Assembly: GCF_003201865.1 (NCBI RefSeq)
Contig: NZ_QJJJ01000005.1
Span: 1-64,000 of the forward strand
Length of the DNA stretch: 64,000 bases
From: Methylobacterium sp. B4
GTDB taxonomy: Bacteria > Pseudomonadota > Alphaproteobacteria > Rhizobiales > Beijerinckiaceae
Direction: 5' to 3'
The notes below the pieces were generated by a model. The model was not told the origin of the DNA and did not search any database. It worked only from the letters and a program-made list of their open reading frames with translations. Of this stretch, positions 16,247 to 25,639 are shown piece after piece. The position numbers were made by a program, and so were the translations under genes. The stretch's first letter is position 1, and every line of letters starts with the position of its first letter.

Positions 16247-16660
16247 TCAGGCGAAAGCAGCCTCGCGAACCGCGAGCACGGTCAGGCGTCGGGTCTCGCC
16301 CGTCCGGGTGGCCCAATCGATGGACTGACCCTCACTCAAGCCGATCAGGGCTGCGCCAATCGGAGTCAGGATGGAAACCTTGCCCTGCTCGATGTCAGCC
16401 TCTCCAGGGTAGACTAGCGTCACGGATTGCATCCTGCCCGTCGAATTGTCGCGGAAGTCCACCCGGCTGCCCATGCGTGCGAAATCGCCTTGAGCGGCCC
16501 CGCCCCGGACGATCTGAACCCGGTCAAGTTCGTACGAAAGAAATGAAACGACTTCCGGCGCGCGATCCATGGCGCTTGCCGCCAGTCGCGACAAACGTTC
16601 GTGGTCGTCGGCCGTCATCTTGATGCGCGGCTTCGCCGCAGCGAGGGAAACTTTTGTCAA
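16247..16660 (-). CDS. rnk: Nucleoside diphosphate kinase regulator, Rnk-like
   Basis: A 137-residue protein in the classic Rnk layout: N-terminal helical part (PRIKMTADDHERLSRLAASAM, then VVSFLSYELDRVQIV) and a GreA/GreB C-terminal domain (MGSRVDFRDNSTGRMQSVTLVYPGEAD, ILTPIGAALIGLSEGQSIDW). Length fits Rnk (about 135). It binds RNA polymerase in known cases and competes with Gre factors. It is oriented opposite to the two longer relatives at 13413 and 17552 and lacks their leader, so it is probably the ancestral type. Confidence 0.87.
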   Translation of the reverse strand: MTKVSLAAAKPRIKMTADDHERLSRLAASAMDRAPEVVSFLSYELDRVQIVRGGAAQGDFARMGSRVDFRDNSTGRMQSVTLVYPGEADIEQGKVSILTPIGAALIGLSEGQSIDWATRTGETRRLTVLAVREAAFA

Positions 16661-17329
16661 CTTCTTCGATCCTATTTAGGTCGTTGTCGTACTACGCTGC
16701 ACTCAAGCCTGGATCGTCCCCGACTTCTGGAGGAAGCAGGAGATCATTTTCGCTTTTTGCTGAGCTCGGCGAATACGGGTAATTTCTGCGCGAAAACGGA
16801 AGCACGGTGCGTGAACGCGGTGCTACGTCGTGCAAGGGGGTGGACTGTTCTCGTTTCGTCGCCGTCTCACCTGCGTCGCCCGTAGGACGAAGCTCCGGAT
16901 CGCGCTCAGGGGCATCCATAGATCCCGCTCCGCTACTGCATCAGAGCTGCCTATCCGGCAGCCAGCGCATGTTTGTCGACGCGAAGGACGCGTTCGCTTC
17001 ACATGCCGGACGAAGGATTTGGTGTGGTGGTTGTCATGCGCTCTTGCCGCTGCAGCCGACAGCGTCTCGGCAAAACCCTCGCGCAATCCCCAAGCTCTGC
17101 GTACGCTGATGCGCCGCCGGCCTGGGGCTACTCGCCTGCGATCAGGCTACCTGCCCGAAGCAGGACACGGTTGAGGGTGATAGGGTTGCACATGATTTTC
17201 GAAGCATCAGCGAAGTTGATGATCTTGTCAATTCGCTGGCACAAGGCAATTGAGGCGATCCGGCACCGCAGAAACATCTCTCTTGGCCTACTTGACAGCC
17301 GCATGGCTTAGCCTATGCTCCGTTAGATT
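16661..17329. other. Gene-free region before the second Rnk-like module
   Basis: No gene is supported in these 670 bases. The left end should hold the promoter of the minus-strand rnk gene. From about 17120 the sequence is related to 13005-13190 (ACTxGCCxGCGATCAGG, GTTGAGG), which marks the start of the duplicated module. Open frames in between have no domain features. Confidence 0.45.
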
Positions 17330-17395
17330 ATGCCGAACCGTCTCCAAAGCATTCGCCTTCTAGGGCGTGCGGGCAGCCTGCAAGCAGGCTCTTAA
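17330..17395 (+). CDS. Conserved 21-residue small ORF upstream of Rnk-like gene (copy B)
   Basis: ATG 17330 starts a 21-codon frame of the same length as the one at 13191, ending in the same GSLQAGS and sharing QSIRLL. The stop differs (TAA here, TAG there). The final codons form the same perfect stem-loop, AGCCTGC-AA-GCAGGCT, at 17375-17390. The ribosome site is weak. It may be a leader peptide or a by-product of the conserved hairpin. Confidence 0.45.
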   Translation: MPNRLQSIRLLGRAGSLQAGS

Positions 17396-17551
17396 GCCCT
17401 GGCGCCTGGCCGGCCTGACAAGGCGCGGCCCGCTCCAGGGATAGATCTCCAGCACTTCGTCCTTTTCGACGCGCAGGTCCCGAACGGGCTGCGCCGTCAG
17501 CCACTCTGCGCGGCTTGGCCGTGCGGAGCGGTCATGCTGTGAGGTGTCAGA
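17375..17551 (+). promoter_or_regulatory. Duplicated 5' leader of Rnk-like gene (copy B)
   Basis: Counterpart of 13236-13412. It carries the stem-loop, TAAGCCCTGGC, CCAGGGATAGATCTCCAGCA and, directly before the start codon, GGAGCGGTCATGCTGTGAGG with the nine-base ATG-CTG-TGA frame at 17534-17542 overlapping the Shine-Dalgarno sequence. The intervening parts are diverged, so the conserved blocks stand out. Confidence 0.5.
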
Positions 17552-18037
17552 ATGGGCGCAGTTCGGAAACTTCCTCCGATTACGCTTCCAACCTACGACT
17601 TCGATCGTCTCGTCGCTTTTGGTCTTACAGCGTATCAGCGCGGCGATCCTGATGCTGACTTTCTTCTCTCGGAACTCGACCGTGCGGTGACTTTCGCTGC
17701 TCCCCCACCGCTGGGAGGGGTCGTGGCCGTCACTTGTCGAGTGAGCTATCGGCTCGACGATGAGCCGACGGTCCATGCGCGTCGTCTTGCGCATCCAAGC
17801 AGCGCGGTCGACTCGGTAGAAGAAATCTCTGCTGCAAGCCCGCTCGGGGTGGCGATGCTCGGTCTCAGGAGAGGAGACCGCATGCCGTATCGCGACAACG
17901 CCACGGGACGCGAGCATGTCGTCGAAATCGCAGATGTCGGACCGCCGCGGTCCACGGATGACGCCGTGCCGCCCAGGCCATTCGATCGTCTTCTCCGCTG
18001 GTCTTCGCTGCCGGTGCCGGTAGCCGATCAGCTCTAA
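17552..18037 (+). CDS. Rnk/GreA-C-like regulator (copy B)
   Basis: A 161-residue paralogue of the protein at 13413: LPPITLPTYDFDRLVAFGLTAYQRGD in the N-terminal part, VVAVTCRVSYRLDDEPTVHARRLAHP and ISAASPLGVAMLGLRRGDRMPYRDNATGREHVV in the GreA/GreB C-terminal fold. Its extra C-terminal tail (about 20 residues) is not shared. The same leader organisation as copy A points to common regulation. It is 60 bases before the homospermidine synthase gene, but a functional link is not evident. Confidence 0.8.
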   Translation: MGAVRKLPPITLPTYDFDRLVAFGLTAYQRGDPDADFLLSELDRAVTFAAPPPLGGVVAVTCRVSYRLDDEPTVHARRLAHPSSAVDSVEEISAASPLGVAMLGLRRGDRMPYRDNATGREHVVEIADVGPPRSTDDAVPPRPFDRLLRWSSLPVPVADQL

Positions 18038-18099
18038 TGTCGGCCGCATAATCGCGGCTGCAGCTTTGCAAAAACCTCACCCCCACAGGACTTTGAGTG

Positions 18100-19536
18100 A
18101 TGACTGAGAGCCGTTGGCCCGTGCATGGCCGCATTACCGGCCCGATCGTGATGATCGGCTTCGGCTCGATCGGCCGGGGCACCCTGCCCCTCATCGAGCG
18201 CCATTTCGAGTACGACAAGAGCCGCTTCACGGTCATCGATCCCGTCGACACCCATAAGGATCTCGCCGACAAGCACGGGCTGCGCTTCGAGAAGGTCGCG
18301 CTCACCAAGGAGAACTACCGCGACGTCCTCACCCCGCTCCTCACCGAGGGCGGCGGCCAGGGCTTCTGCGTGAACCTGTCGGTCGACACCTCCTCGCGCG
18401 ACATCCTCGAACTCTGCCGCGAACTCGGCGCGCTCTACATCGACACGGTCGCCGAGCCCTGGACCGGCTTCTACTTCGACGCCGGAGCCAACCAGGCGGA
18501 GAGGACGAACTACGCTTTACGAAACCGCATTCTGGATGCGCGCGCCGCGAGCCCCGGCGGCACGACCGCGGTGTCGTGCTGCGGTGCAAACCCCGGCATG
18601 GTCTCGTGGTTCGTCAAGCAGGCGCTGCTCAACGTCGCCAAGGACACCGGCTCCTCGACCCCTGAGCCGAAGACCCGCGAGGAATGGGCCGCGCTCATGC
18701 GCGAACTCGGCGTCAAGGGCATCCACATCGCCGAACGCGACACCCAGCGCGCCAAGAACCCCAAGCCCCAGGGCGTGTTCGTCAACACCTGGTCGGTCGA
18801 GGGCTTCGTCTCCGAGGGCAACCAGCCGGCCGAGCTCGGCTGGGGCACGCACGAGACCTGGAAGCCCGCCAATGCCCAGGAGCAGACCAAGGGCTCGCGC
18901 TGCGCGATCTTCCTGCTCCAGCCCGGCGCCGACACCCGCGTGCGCTCCTGGACGCCGACCGCGCAGGCGCAGTTCGGCTTCCTCGTGACCCACAACGAGG
19001 CGATCTCGATCGCGGACTACTACACGGTCCGCGAGGGTAACGAGGCGGTCTACCGTCCGACCTGCCACTACGCCTACCACCCGGCCAACGACGCCGTGCT
19101 CTCGCTGCACGAGATGTGGGGCAATGCCGGCAAGGTGCAGGAGCACCAGCACATCCTCGACGAGAACGAGATCGTCGACGGCATCGACGAACTCGGCGTC
19201 CTCCTCTACGGGCATAAGAAGAACGCCTACTGGTACGGCTCGCAGCTCTCCATCGAGGAGACCCGGCGGATCGCCCCCTACCAGAACGCGACCGGCCTTC
19301 AGGTGACGAGCGCCGTGCTCGCCGGCATGGTCTGGGCCCTGGAGAACCCGGAGGCCGGCATCGTCGAAGCCGACGAGATCGACTTCCGCCGCTGCCTGGA
19401 AGTGCAGACGCCGTATCTCGGCCCGGTCGTGGGCGTGTACACCGACTGGACCCCGCTCACCGACCGCCCCGGCCTGTTCCCGGAGGACATCGACCCGAGC
19501 GACCCCTGGCAGTTCCGCAACGTGCTCGTTCGGTAG
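18100..19536 (+). CDS. hss: Homospermidine synthase
   Basis: A 478-residue NAD-dependent enzyme that joins two putrescines (or spermidine plus putrescine) into sym-homospermidine, the main polyamine of many Rhizobiales. The N-terminal Rossmann motif is GPIVMIGFGSIGRGTLPLI; CCGANPGMVSWFVKQALLN and the C-terminal NATGLQVTSAVLAGMVWALENPEAGIVEADE are characteristic. GTG 18097 directly precedes ATG 18100; the ATG is taken as start. The gene leads a plus-strand run into hpnE and serC, with only seven bases to hpnE. Confidence 0.92.
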   Translation: MTESRWPVHGRITGPIVMIGFGSIGRGTLPLIERHFEYDKSRFTVIDPVDTHKDLADKHGLRFEKVALTKENYRDVLTPLLTEGGGQGFCVNLSVDTSSRDILELCRELGALYIDTVAEPWTGFYFDAGANQAERTNYALRNRILDARAASPGGTTAVSCCGANPGMVSWFVKQALLNVAKDTGSSTPEPKTREEWAALMRELGVKGIHIAERDTQRAKNPKPQGVFVNTWSVEGFVSEGNQPAELGWGTHETWKPANAQEQTKGSRCAIFLLQPGADTRVRSWTPTAQAQFGFLVTHNEAISIADYYTVREGNEAVYRPTCHYAYHPANDAVLSLHEMWGNAGKVQEHQHILDENEIVDGIDELGVLLYGHKKNAYWYGSQLSIEETRRIAPYQNATGLQVTSAVLAGMVWALENPEAGIVEADEIDFRRCLEVQTPYLGPVVGVYTDWTPLTDRPGLFPEDIDPSDPWQFRNVLVR

Positions 19537-19543
19537 CGACGCA

Positions 19544-20803
19544 TTGTCGAACGCCGTTCACATCGTGGGCGCCGGCCTGTCCGGGCTCTGCGCGGCCGTC
19601 GAGCTCGTCGATGCCGGATATCCGGTGATCATCCACGAGGCTGCCGGCCATGCCGGTGGCCGCTGCAGATCCTATCACGATCCGCAGCTCGGGATGACGA
19701 TCGACAACGGCAATCATCTCGGCCTTTCCGGTAACCGCGCGACGGTTGCCTTCCTGAGCCGGATCGGCGACAGCAATGCCGTCGTCGAACATGAAAAGGC
19801 CGAATTTCCGTTCGTCGATCTCGCAGCCGGACTACGGTGGACGCTGCGTCTCAACCGCAGCCGTGTTCCGTGGTGGGTGCTGGATTCGCGCCGACGCGTT
19901 CCGGAAAGCCACGTCACCGACTACGCGTCGATCCTCCGTCTCCTTTCGGCTGAACCTGGCACGAAGGTGTCGGATGTCCTCGCCTGCGAGGGGCTGCTCT
20001 ACGAGCGGTTATGGCGCCCAGTCCTTCTGGCCGCGCTCAACATCGATCCGCGGGATGCGGACGCCGTCATCGCAGCGAAGGTGCTGCGGGAAACTGTCGG
20101 CGCGGGCGGACGCGCGTGCAAACCTCTCATCGCCACCAAGGGGCTTTCGACGGCCTTCATCGATCCGGCGCTGAAGTACTTGAAGGAGCGAGGTGCGGTA
20201 TTCCGCTACAACAATCGCCTCCGCCGCTTCATCTTCGACGATAACGACGTCGCCGGTCTTGTGTTCGAGCAAGAGACGACGCGGCTGAAATCAGGTGATC
20301 GGGTGATCCTTGCGGTCACTCCGAAGGCCGCGTCCAGTGTCATGCCCGAATTGAGGGTCCCGCCGGAAGATCGAGGGATCGTCAATGTGCACTTCCGTGC
20401 GCGCGGTCCGGCCGAAATGCCACGCATGATGGGTGTCGTGAACGGATTGTCGGATTGGATCTTCACCTATTCCGATCGCATCTCGGTGACGATCAGCGGT
20501 ACCGATTTGGTTGGCACAGCCTCCTGCGATCTGGCTCAACGTGTCTGGACCGAAATCGGCGCCGTCTCGCGTCCCTATCGCAGCGACTTCGCGGCCACTC
20601 CTCCATCCTGGCGGATCATCCGCGAGAAGCGGGCAACATTCGCGGCCACGCCCGCGGGGGCCCGCAGCCGCGCGCAGAGTCGAACGAGGTTGCGGAACCT
20701 CTTCATCGCCGGTGACTGGACCGACACAGGCCTGCCAGCCTGCATCGAGGGCGCGATCCGGTCCGGTAACGAGGCGTCGCGTCTCGCAATCGAGGCAAAC
20801 TAA
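19544..20803 (+). CDS. hpnE: Hydroxysqualene dehydroxylase HpnE (FAD-dependent)
   Basis: A 419-residue FAD-binding amine-oxidase-fold protein with the dinucleotide motif [22 protein letters not shown], then [29 protein letters not shown] and the C-terminal FAD segment [26 protein letters not shown]. These match HpnE, which reduces hydroxysqualene to squalene for hopanoid synthesis. hpnC and hpnD normally sit next to it but are absent here. The start is TTG 19544, seven bases after hss, and the stop overlaps the serC start by one base, so it appears co-transcribed with polyamine and serine genes. It could be an extra HpnE paralogue. Confidence 0.78.
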   Translation: MSNAVHIVGAGLSGLCAAVELVDAGYPVIIHEAAGHAGGRCRSYHDPQLGMTIDNGNHLGLSGNRATVAFLSRIGDSNAVVEHEKAEFPFVDLAAGLRWTLRLNRSRVPWWVLDSRRRVPESHVTDYASILRLLSAEPGTKVSDVLACEGLLYERLWRPVLLAALNIDPRDADAVIAAKVLRETVGAGGRACKPLIATKGLSTAFIDPALKYLKERGAVFRYNNRLRRFIFDDNDVAGLVFEQETTRLKSGDRVILAVTPKAASSVMPELRVPPEDRGIVNVHFRARGPAEMPRMMGVVNGLSDWIFTYSDRISVTISGTDLVGTASCDLAQRVWTEIGAVSRPYRSDFAATPPSWRIIREKRATFAATPAGARSRAQSRTRLRNLFIAGDWTDTGLPACIEGAIRSGNEASRLAIEAN

Positions 20804-22044
20804 TGCATTCGTGCTGTGACCTCTCTTCGGGCCAAGCCTCCGGCAATGCCGGCAACGTTCTCACCGGGATCGGCCGGCCGGATGCCATGCCGGATCGCCC
20901 CGCCGCGCGCCCGCGCGTGCCCTATTTCTCGTCCGGCCCCACGACCAAGCGTCCCGGCTGGAGCCTCGATGCCCTCTCCGGTGCCGCGCTCGGCCGCTCG
21001 CACCGCTCGGCTGTCGGCAAGGCCAAGCTCGCCGAAGCCATCGAGCTGACCCGCAAGGTTCTGCGCATCCCCGCCGATTACCGCATCGGCATCGTCCCCG
21101 GCTCCGATACCGGCGCCGTCGAGATGGCGATGTGGTCGATGCTCGGCCCGAAGCCCGTCGAGGTGATGGCCTGGGATTCCTTCGGTGCCGAGTGGGTCAC
21201 CGACGCGCTCAAGGAACTCCGAATCGACCCGAAGGTGCATGTCGGCGAGCACGGCATCCTGCCCAAGCTCGATGCGATCGACACCAAGAACAACGACGTC
21301 GTCTTCACCTGGAACGGCACCACCGCCGGCGTGAAGGTCCCGCACGCCGACTGGATCGCCGACGACCGCGAGGGCGTCACCATCTGCGACGCGACCTCGG
21401 CTGCCTTCGCGATGCCGCTGCCGTGGGACAAGCTCGATGTCGTCACCTATTCCTGGCAGAAGGTGATGGGCGGCGAGGCCGCGCACGGCATGCTGATCCT
21501 CTCGCCCCGCGCCGTGGCGCGCCTCGAGAGTCACACGCCGGCCTGGCCGATCCCGAAGGTGTTCCGCCTGACCAAGGGCGGCAAGCTGATCGAGGGCATC
21601 TTCAAGGGCGAGACCATCAACACGCCCTCGATGCTGGCGGTCGAGGATTACCTCGACACCCTGAAATGGGCCGAGAGCATCGGAGGGCTCGACGCGCTCC
21701 ATGCGCGGGCGGAGGCCAATGCGCGGGTGATCCATGACTGGGTGGCGCGCACCCCCTGGATCGGCCACCTCGCGGTGGACCCGGCGACCTACTCGAACAC
21801 GGGCGTGTGCCTCGTGATCACCGACCCGGACGTGCTCGCCAAGGGCGACGCCGTGGTCAAGAAGGTTGCCGCCGGCATCGTCACGCGGCTGGAGAGCGAG
21901 GGCGTCGCCTTCGACTTCGGCGCCTACCGCGATGCACCGGCCGGCCTGCGCATCTGGTGCGGGGCCACCGTCGAGGCTTCCGACCTCGCGGCGCTCACCC
22001 CCTGGCTCGACTGGGCCTTCGCCCAGGAACAACGACAGCTCTAG
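20803..22044 (+). CDS. serC: Phosphoserine transaminase
   Basis: A PLP enzyme converting 3-phosphohydroxypyruvate to phosphoserine in serine synthesis. It is 413 residues from ATG 20803; an internal ATG at 20887 gives [25 protein letters not shown], nearer the usual start, so the first 28 residues are doubtful. PLP Lys220 lies in [17 protein letters not shown], and [18 protein letters not shown] and [13 protein letters not shown] line the cofactor site. It is the long type seen in methanogens and alphaproteobacteria. serA, its usual partner, is not downstream. The gene overlaps hpnE by one base. Confidence 0.87.
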   Translation: MHSCCDLSSGQASGNAGNVLTGIGRPDAMPDRPAARPRVPYFSSGPTTKRPGWSLDALSGAALGRSHRSAVGKAKLAEAIELTRKVLRIPADYRIGIVPGSDTGAVEMAMWSMLGPKPVEVMAWDSFGAEWVTDALKELRIDPKVHVGEHGILPKLDAIDTKNNDVVFTWNGTTAGVKVPHADWIADDREGVTICDATSAAFAMPLPWDKLDVVTYSWQKVMGGEAAHGMLILSPRAVARLESHTPAWPIPKVFRLTKGGKLIEGIFKGETINTPSMLAVEDYLDTLKWAESIGGLDALHARAEANARVIHDWVARTPWIGHLAVDPATYSNTGVCLVITDPDVLAKGDAVVKKVAAGIVTRLESEGVAFDFGAYRDAPAGLRIWCGATVEASDLAALTPWLDWAFAQEQRQL

Positions 22045-22170
22045 AGCACCTTCCGGCGAAGAGATGCTGGGCCGGCCAGAGAATGCGAATCGGGTCAACG
22101 CCCGAGACTGATCGAGCACATTTTGCGGCCTGGAAGGCTTGCGAAGCTAAAGTAAAAGGGAATCCCGAAA

Positions 22171-23433
22171 ATGCAGGATGCGAAGATCTTCGATCAGGCG
22201 TTGGTACGCCTGGACGATGCCGCGCGGCATCTCGATCTCGATGCGGATGTGTTGGAGAAACTCAAGTACCCTCGTGAGACGACCAAAGTCCGACTGATGA
22301 TCCGCATGGATGACGGATCACGGAAATCGTTCATGGCTTGGCGCTGCCGCTACGACGACACGCGCGGACCGACGAAGGGGGGCATCCGCTTTCATCCAGA
22401 GGCGACGGCTGAGGAAGTGGAGACGCTCGCGTTCTGGATGACGTTCAAATGCGCCGTGATGGATCTGCCCTATGGCGGTGGAAAAGGTGCGGTTCGCGTC
22501 GACCCTCGCACTCTGTCAAAAACCGAGCTGGAGCGGCTTTCCCGCGCCTACATCCAGGCCTTCGCCAAGGTCATCGGGCCCGACCGCGACATCCCCGCGC
22601 CGGATGTCTACACGAATTCCATGGTCATGGGGTGGATGGCCGACGAATACGCCTCGATCATCGGCGAGCCTGCCCCCGCCGTGATTACCGGCAAGCCGAT
22701 GGCGCTCGGCGGCTCGCTCGGGCGTGAGGACGCCACCGCACGCGGCGGCTACTACCTGGTCCGGCATCTCAAGGAGCGTCTGGGCCTGCCGTCTCGGGCG
22801 CGCGTCGCGGTGCAAGGCTTCGGCAACGCTGGGCAGCACATCGCCCGCCTCCTTGCCGAGGACGGGCACAAGATCGTGGCGATCTCCGATTCGCGCGGAG
22901 CGGCCTATTGCTCGGACGGCATCGATCCGCGCGCTGCCGTCCGGGCGAAGCGGGGCGGCAGCGTGACGGCAATCGCCGGCTCCGCGGGCGTCTCGGCTCT
23001 GGCCAGCGACGACCTCGTCGCCGTGGACTGCGACCTGCTCGTTCCGGCCGCTTTGGAGGACATGATCCACGAGGGCAACGCCGCCCGGGTCAAGGCCGGC
23101 GTCGTCCTCGAACTGGCGAACGGCCCCCTGACGCCGGAAGCGGATGCGATCCTCGGCCGTCGCGGCATCGTGGTCCTGCCGGACATCCTGGCGAATGCAG
23201 GCGGGGTCACGGTCTCGTACTTCGAGTGGGTCCAGAACCGGCAGGGCTACTACTGGCCGATCGACGACGTGCATGCGCGATTGCGGACGACGATGGAGCG
23301 TGAGGGCGACGCCATCTGGCGCTTGGCGCAAGAGCGCAACCTGACTCTCCGAAGCGCAGCCTACGTCCACGCGCTGGCCCGGCTCGCGAGCGCGATTGAG
23401 GCGCACGGGACGCAGCCATTCTTCACAAGCTGA
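22171..23433 (+). CDS. Glu/Leu/Phe/Val dehydrogenase (glutamate dehydrogenase-like)
   Basis: A 420-residue amino-acid dehydrogenase: the substrate domain has RYDDTRGPTKGGIRFHPEATAEEV and catalytic-lysine segment MDLPYGGGKGAVRVDP, with GPDRDIPAPDV; the Rossmann domain has RVAVQGFGNAGQHIARLLAEDG; then ANGPLTPEADAIL and DILANAGGVTVSYFEWVQN. Length and motifs fit NAD-dependent glutamate dehydrogenase, which exchanges glutamate and 2-oxoglutarate plus ammonia; leucine or valine specificity cannot be excluded. ATG 22171 follows a reasonable spacer of 126 bases after serC, so it may have its own promoter. It adds to the nitrogen enzymes at 58-63 kb. Confidence 0.87.
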   Translation: MQDAKIFDQALVRLDDAARHLDLDADVLEKLKYPRETTKVRLMIRMDDGSRKSFMAWRCRYDDTRGPTKGGIRFHPEATAEEVETLAFWMTFKCAVMDLPYGGGKGAVRVDPRTLSKTELERLSRAYIQAFAKVIGPDRDIPAPDVYTNSMVMGWMADEYASIIGEPAPAVITGKPMALGGSLGREDATARGGYYLVRHLKERLGLPSRARVAVQGFGNAGQHIARLLAEDGHKIVAISDSRGAAYCSDGIDPRAAVRAKRGGSVTAIAGSAGVSALASDDLVAVDCDLLVPAALEDMIHEGNAARVKAGVVLELANGPLTPEADAILGRRGIVVLPDILANAGGVTVSYFEWVQNRQGYYWPIDDVHARLRTTMEREGDAIWRLAQERNLTLRSAAYVHALARLASAIEAHGTQPFFTS

Positions 23434-23443
23434 AGCGCTCGAT

Positions 23444-24406
23444 ATGTCCCTTTCCACTCCCGGCTCGCAGAACCGCGCGCGGGGGAGGTTCGCAGCTCAC
23501 TCGAGCCCCCCTCCCGTCAGTCTGCCGCGCGTTCTCTCGAAATTCGGCTTTTGCTCACGACGCTTGGCGGAGGTTCTGATCGAGAGCGGGCGGGTCCGCG
23601 TCGACGGCCGTGTGGTCTGCAGCGCGAGCGTGCGCGTGGATCCCCAGCGCGCCGTGATCTGCGTCGATGGCCGCCGGCTCGTCTCCGCTGCAAAGGTGTA
23701 CCTGCTGCTGAACAAGCCGCGCGGCTTGCTCACGACCTATGGCGACCCTCAAGGCCGCAAGACGGTCTACGACTGTCTCGCGGGACACGACTTGCCGTTC
23801 CTCGCGCCGGTCGGCCGACTGGACTGCGCGAGTGAGGGCTTGCTGCTCATGACCAACGATACGCGGTGGGCGCATCGTCTTCTCGATCCAGCCTCCAACG
23901 TCGACAAGGTCTACCATGTGCAGATCGACCGCACGCCGGACGAGGCCTTGCTGACCGGGTTGCGAGAAGGCGCGGTGCATGATGGGGAGCGGCTTGCCGC
24001 TAAATCGGTGGCACCACTGCGTGTCGGGGAGCGCAACGCCTGGCTCGAAGTCGTCCTGAGCGAAGGCCGGAACCGTCAGATCCGACGCATGATGGCGCTC
24101 AACGGGGCCGAGGTGCTTCGGCTCGTGCGCGTCGCGGTCGGCGGCCTCCGTCTCGGTGATGTGAAGAAGGGCAAGTTCCGCCACCTGACCGACGCCGAAA
24201 GAGCGTGCTTGGCGGCCGGCGGGAGGACCGACAGCATTCGCCGGTCGCCTACCGCCGGTCGCGCCGAGAATGGAAGGGAACCCTTCTCGGCAGAGCGCTT
24301 GCTCCAGCGAGCCGTTGCAACTTCTTCAATCCGTTCCGACACCGGACGAGATCATCTGCGAATGCCGACAGACGGCGGTGTCGCGCTTGGAAGGCACTTG
24401 ATTTGA
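23444..24406 (+). CDS. rRNA pseudouridine synthase, RsuA/RluB family
   Basis: A 320-residue enzyme with an S4 RNA-binding domain ([28 protein letters not shown], about 27-85) and a catalytic domain: [25 protein letters not shown], catalytic Asp127 in [18 protein letters not shown], and [17 protein letters not shown]. It isomerises a uridine in rRNA; which site (RluB, RluE or RluF type) cannot be read. ATG 23444 is chosen over an in-frame start inside the upstream gene. The C-terminal 60 residues are low in similarity and may be a strain-specific extension. Its stop overlaps the ispF start. Confidence 0.87.
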   Translation: MSLSTPGSQNRARGRFAAHSSPPPVSLPRVLSKFGFCSRRLAEVLIESGRVRVDGRVVCSASVRVDPQRAVICVDGRRLVSAAKVYLLLNKPRGLLTTYGDPQGRKTVYDCLAGHDLPFLAPVGRLDCASEGLLLMTNDTRWAHRLLDPASNVDKVYHVQIDRTPDEALLTGLREGAVHDGERLAAKSVAPLRVGERNAWLEVVLSEGRNRQIRRMMALNGAEVLRLVRVAVGGLRLGDVKKGKFRHLTDAERACLAAGGRTDSIRRSPTAGRAENGREPFSAERLLQRAVATSSIRSDTGRDHLRMPTDGGVALGRHLI

Positions 24407-24939
24407 CAAAATTCGTGACCCGCCTCGGCACCGGCTTCGACGTTCACGCCTTCACGGAGGGCGACCATGTCTGGCTCGGCGGCGTGAAGATCCCGGCTGA
24501 TCGCGGCGTGCTCGCCCATTCCGACGGCGACGTGGCCCTCCACGCGCTCACCGATGCGCTGCTCGGCGCCATCGCTGACGGCGATATCGGCACGCATTTC
24601 CCGCCCTCCGACGAGAAGTGGCGCGGGGCGGCCTCCGACCAGTTCCTAGCCCATGCCTGCGAATTGGTGCGGGCGCGCGGTGGCAAGATCGACCATCTCG
24701 ACGTGACCGTGCTGGCGGAGGCGCCGCGCATCGGCCAGCACCGCGAAGCGATCCGCGCCCGCATCGCCGAGGTGGCCGGCGTGCCAATCGCCTCGGTGTC
24801 GATCAAGGCGACGACCACGGAGAAGCTCGGCTTCGTCGGGCGGGCTGAGGGCCTCGCCGCCCAGGCCGCCGCCACGGTGCGGCTACCCGAACCGGGTCCT
24901 TCCGGAATTGGCGTGACTGCAGGGCGGACTGAAGACTGA
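24403..24939 (+). CDS. ispF: 2-C-methyl-D-erythritol 2,4-cyclodiphosphate synthase
   Basis: A 178-residue enzyme of the MEP isoprenoid pathway that cyclises CDP-ME-2-phosphate. Metal and active-site segments: [59 protein letters not shown]. Start is TTG 24403, in a TTGA overlap with the pseudouridine synthase stop; no ATG fits. In many Rhizobiales IspF is the C-terminal half of a fused IspDF protein. Here it follows an unrelated gene and the IspD half is absent from the window, so it may be a detached half or second copy. Confidence 0.88.
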   Translation: MTKFVTRLGTGFDVHAFTEGDHVWLGGVKIPADRGVLAHSDGDVALHALTDALLGAIADGDIGTHFPPSDEKWRGAASDQFLAHACELVRARGGKIDHLDVTVLAEAPRIGQHREAIRARIAEVAGVPIASVSIKATTTEKLGFVGRAEGLAAQAAATVRLPEPGPSGIGVTAGRTED

Positions 24940-25169
24940 ATCGACCTGTTCAAGACCGGCCACATTGGATGCTACGGCACGGCGGCAGCATTGAGCCGTG
25001 GAAAGGTCGGATCCGAAAGTCGAAGAGCGTGAGCGGCCGGTCGTTCGGATCGTCGATCCCGGTATGGGGTGGCACGGGTGCCGGACCAAGGGCCTGAGAA
25101 CAGCACGGGGTGCAAACAGTCACGCCGCTGGCGCGAGCCTATTCGGGCCCGCGCGGAGAAGCGATAAGA

Positions 25170-25574
25170 TCAGTTTCTGGTCGTCGGACCCGCGTTGGGT
25201 GCTGCCGGAGCCGCGAGGCGGCCTTCTCCGGCCTTGTTGATGTACTGGCTGGCGACGAAGAGCCCCTTGAGCGGCCGGATGACGGGCACGCAGGCCAGCA
25301 GGAGCAGCGGGAGTGTCACGACCGCATGGATCCAGAGCGGCGGATCGTAAGCCAATTCCAGCCAAATGCCGAAGGCTGTGACGGGGAAGGCCATCGTCAT
25401 CATGATGAAGAAGGCCGGCCCATCCGCTGGATCAGCGAAGCTGTAGTCGAGGCCGCACGCCTCGCAGCGCGGCTTCAGGGTGATGAAACCATCGAACAAG
25501 CGCCCTTCGCCGCAGCGTGGACAGCGGCAACGCAGCCCGACGGACAGCATCGATTGATCGGTCGTCCTTTGCAT
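25170..25574 (-). CDS. DUF983 membrane protein (first of two)
   Basis: A 134-residue protein with a rubredoxin-like double CxxC at the N-terminus (LRCRCPRCGEGRLFDGFITL and PRCEACGLDYSF) and two membrane helices (AFFIMMTMAFPVTAFGIWLEL and WIHAVVTLPLLLLACVPVI). DUF983 proteins often occur near cytochrome oxidase or RNase R genes; function is unknown. ATG 25574 has caggaaag upstream and is preferred to starts at 25613 or 25631. A paralogue lies at 52262. It is divergent from the MocR gene. Confidence 0.8.
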   Translation of the reverse strand: MQRTTDQSMLSVGLRCRCPRCGEGRLFDGFITLKPRCEACGLDYSFADPADGPAFFIMMTMAFPVTAFGIWLELAYDPPLWIHAVVTLPLLLLACVPVIRPLKGLFVASQYINKAGEGRLAAPAAPNAGPTTRN

Positions 25575-25639
25575 CGTCCACTTTCCTGACCCACCCGCTA
25601 TATCGAGCGGCATAAAAGTTGCGCCTTGCACGACCTAAA

